Shown here: piece by piece, positions 38,571 to 39,802 of the stretch | Numbering within the stretch: the stretch's first letter is position 1 | Layout: every line of letters starts with the position of its first letter | Assembly (NCBI GenBank): GCA_035574275.1 | Contig: DATLYY010000047.1 | Coordinates: 1 to 39,802 of the forward strand | Direction of reading: 5' to 3' | Source: Verrucomicrobiia bacterium | Lineage (GTDB): Bacteria; Zixibacteria; MSB-5A5; DSPP01 | Length of the DNA stretch: 39,802 nucleotides | Notes under the pieces: generated by a model | The model's input: only the letters and a program-made list of their open reading frames with translations | What the model was told of the DNA's origin: nothing | Database searches by the model: none | Translations under genes and position numbers: made by a program

Positions 38571-39152
38571 ATGATGGAAAAAGAACTTTACTCCTTCGTA
38601 TTTCGCGGCCTTCTTGCCGAAGAAGCTTTAGATAGAAGTGGAAGATTAGGCCATTTGACGCTTGGTTCAAATTTAGACAAAGAAGTAATAGACAGATTAC
38701 CTTTAGCTTCACTGGATGAAGACCTAGTGGCTCGCGCTAGGAGGATGGCCACTGTATACACCGCTATAGCCGCTTTTGAAAACACTGTAAGGGAGCTAGT
38801 TTCGAAGAGATTGTTGGAAGAAGTGGGTGTATCTTGGTGGGATACTTGCGTCTCAGAAAAAATAAGAAAAAACGCGGAAAGTCGTAAGGAAGATGAGGAG
38901 AAAAACAGATGGCATACACCGCGTGGAATTGCCCTCATCAATTATACTGATTTTGGTGATCTTACTTCAATAATAAATATAAATTGGAAATATTTTGAAA
39001 ACCATTTACAATCAATAGATTGGGTTAAGCAAATTATTAAAACTCTTGAACGGTCACGTAACGTTATAATGCATAGTGGTGAACTTGATAACGACGATGT
39101 GGAACGAGTTGGGATCGCCATCCGCGATTGGATTAGACAGGTTGGAGGGTGA
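38571..39152 (+). CDS. Swt1-type HEPN domain protein, likely RNase
   Basis: The 193-residue protein resembles the Swt1 HEPN family: AIAAFENTVRELVSKRLLEEVGVSWWDTCVSEKIRK in the middle, ALINYTDFGDLTSIININWKYFENHL later, and an intact catalytic motif RNxxxH at residues 163-168 (RNVIMH) in LERSRNVIMHSGEL. HEPN RNases with RX4-6H are toxins and defence effectors that cut RNA. TAGGAG overlaps the stop of the preceding gene. Two ATGs at 38571 and 38574 are both possible. The operon context with XRE/ImmA suggests tightly controlled, possibly toxic activity. It is AT-rich and foreign-looking. Toxicity and RNA target are inference. Confidence 0.8.
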   Translation: MMEKELYSFVFRGLLAEEALDRSGRLGHLTLGSNLDKEVIDRLPLASLDEDLVARARRMATVYTAIAAFENTVRELVSKRLLEEVGVSWWDTCVSEKIRKNAESRKEDEEKNRWHTPRGIALINYTDFGDLTSIININWKYFENHLQSIDWVKQIIKTLERSRNVIMHSGELDNDDVERVGIAIRDWIRQVGG

Positions 39153-39385
39153 TAACTGCTTCGCTAACCGCATTGGTCAAATTGAAAATTCACTATCAAA
39201 AGGGGTACAATATATTTTGCCTTCTTCCTTCACTAGCAAATCCGCAGTAATCACTCCTCCGTTTCCGACAAATTCACCACAACTTCGGAGTGAAAAATGG
39301 GTGGTGGGCCTTTAGTAGAGGGACGTGGGCGGGTTTTAAGGATTTTCACTAATCCATAATCCCCAATCCCTGATCCCTGTATTTG
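39153..39385. other. Intergenic region without a recognised gene
   Basis: I see no gene here. A TTGAAA-N18-TACAAT promoter-like pair lies at 39182-39211. A weak stem (TCACTCC/GGAGTGA) with a 28-base loop follows at about 39250-39292. The right end (39347-39385) repeats the 'CCAATCCCT...CCCTGT.TTTGT' tract found before the REP at 36311. Confidence 0.5.
39182..39211 (+). promoter_or_regulatory. Candidate promoter reading toward the putative omega RNA
   Basis: TTGAAA (39182-39187), 18 bases, TACAAT (39206-39211). No plausible ORF follows in the window, so it would serve an RNA or a gene past the end. Confidence 0.3.
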
Positions 39386-39802
39386 TGAGACGCGGGATTT
39401 AGCTCTGGGGAAAGAGCCGGTGTGCACACCGGACCCTCCCCGGGGCGCAAAGGCGTAGCATGATACCCCCACGGCCGAGTGCCGGGGGCAAGAAACACAC
39501 CACGCAAGCCCCCTTTGACGAAAGGGAGCGAAAAGCCAAAAAGCCCCTCCCCCATCAGGGCGGGGGAGTCAGGCAGATCACCCGGCCCCTGAGGCCAAGC
39601 CATTCCATCGGCTTGCCAACCATAAGGCGCGCCCAAAAGGCCCGTCTGTAAAAGCCGCCGCCCGTTCCGGGCTTGGGGCGGACGGCCAACCGTGCATCCT
39701 ACTTCTCCCCTCCTTACGAAGGAGGGGATTAAGGGGAGGTTGCACTAAGCCGGAATGTAGCACAAGGGCAGCTGCCTCTTTGAAGGCAGCCAACCCAATA
39801 GA
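39386..39802 (+). ncRNA. Candidate IscB-associated omega (HEARO-like) RNA
   Basis: These ~415 bases lack a credible ORF on either strand but hold a run of hairpins in order: GCTCT/AGAGC (39402-39417), the perfect palindrome CCGGTGTGCACACCGG (39417-39432), CCCCC-A-CGGC/GCCGGGGG (39466-39488) and CTCCCCC/GGGGGAG (about 39546-39568). A family-A repeat hairpin (39707-39727) follows. A final hairpin GCTGCC-TCTTTGAA-GGCAGC ends near 39790, after CTAAGCC. The late order TAAGCC, a spacer, and a terminal hairpin just before an expected start codon resembles what I recall of omega RNAs upstream of iscB in IS200/IS605-like elements. The nuclease gene itself would begin past 39802. This rests on resemblance only, not a covariance search. 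Confidence 0.45.

Noticed and set aside
39386-39802. tmRNA, RNase P RNA or cobalamin riboswitch
   Set aside because: None of the expected conserved segments (tmRNA tag/acceptor ends, RNase P P4 core, riboswitch box) can be found on either strand.

Overview
The window reads as part of a chromosome of a Gram-negative, GC-rich bacterium, most likely an FCB-group lineage or an allied uncultured phylum (Zixibacteria, Latescibacteria, KSB1 and Marinimicrobia are the sort of candidates; the sequence alone does not settle which). The basis is a secreted protein with an 'NYPNPFN'-type C-terminal sorting domain, a PorX-type response regulator, an Omp85/TamB pair, and a Wza/Wzz/Wzx/Wzy polysaccharide locus. 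Gene density is high, most genes lie on the minus strand, and 1- or 4-base stop/start overlaps are common. GTG and TTG starts are also common.

Layout. Positions 1-856 (minus) hold the start of a PilM-like gene cut by the window edge and a membrane-anchored ComEA-like helix-hairpin-helix protein. 1031-2353 (plus) is a lone secreted beta-propeller-like protein with a type IX sorting tail. From 22061 down to 2367 (minus) runs one nearly gapless gene string: a class I glutamine amidotransferase-like hydrolase, thiE, Wza-like exporter, Wzz, four enzymes matching the WbpB-D-E-I route to a UDP-di-N-acetylated mannosaminuronate sugar, a MurJ/Wzx flippase, a Wzy polymerase/ligase, two glycosyltransferases, a methyltransferase, a second sugar aminotransferase, and then serS, a sensor kinase, porX and tsaE. 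Together these would make, flip, polymerise and export a surface glycan, with the PorX-type two-component pair at the end.

22133-32846 (minus) is an envelope-biogenesis and stress block: TamA-like Omp85, TamB, an AhpD-like protein, a secreted HEXXH protein, a three-PDZ HtrA-like protein whose protease triad is degenerate, then a zinc-finger anti-sigma factor and ECF sigma factor closed by a clear terminator. Similar GGAAC-N17/18-GTATWA motifs precede both the sigma gene and the HtrA-like gene. 32959-36044 (minus) holds a REP-associated (RAYT) transposase with a REP pair inside its own coding sequence, yjbQ, a HAD-IB phosphatase, a small unknown and a patatin-like lipase.

36045-36867 is a gene-free spacer packed with palindromic repeats (GTAGGGGC-type REPs and two other families). 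It leads into a visibly AT-richer plus-strand island (36868-39152): XRE regulator, ImmA/IrrE metallopeptidase, a DUF5343-like protein and a Swt1-type HEPN protein with an intact RNxxxH motif, driven by a strong promoter with a perfect palindrome over its -10 box. This is the best candidate for an undescribed defence or toxin-antitoxin-like system. The last ~415 bases carry no convincing ORF but a series of hairpins resembling the omega (HEARO) RNA that precedes iscB in IS200/IS605-like elements; the expected nuclease gene would begin just past the window.
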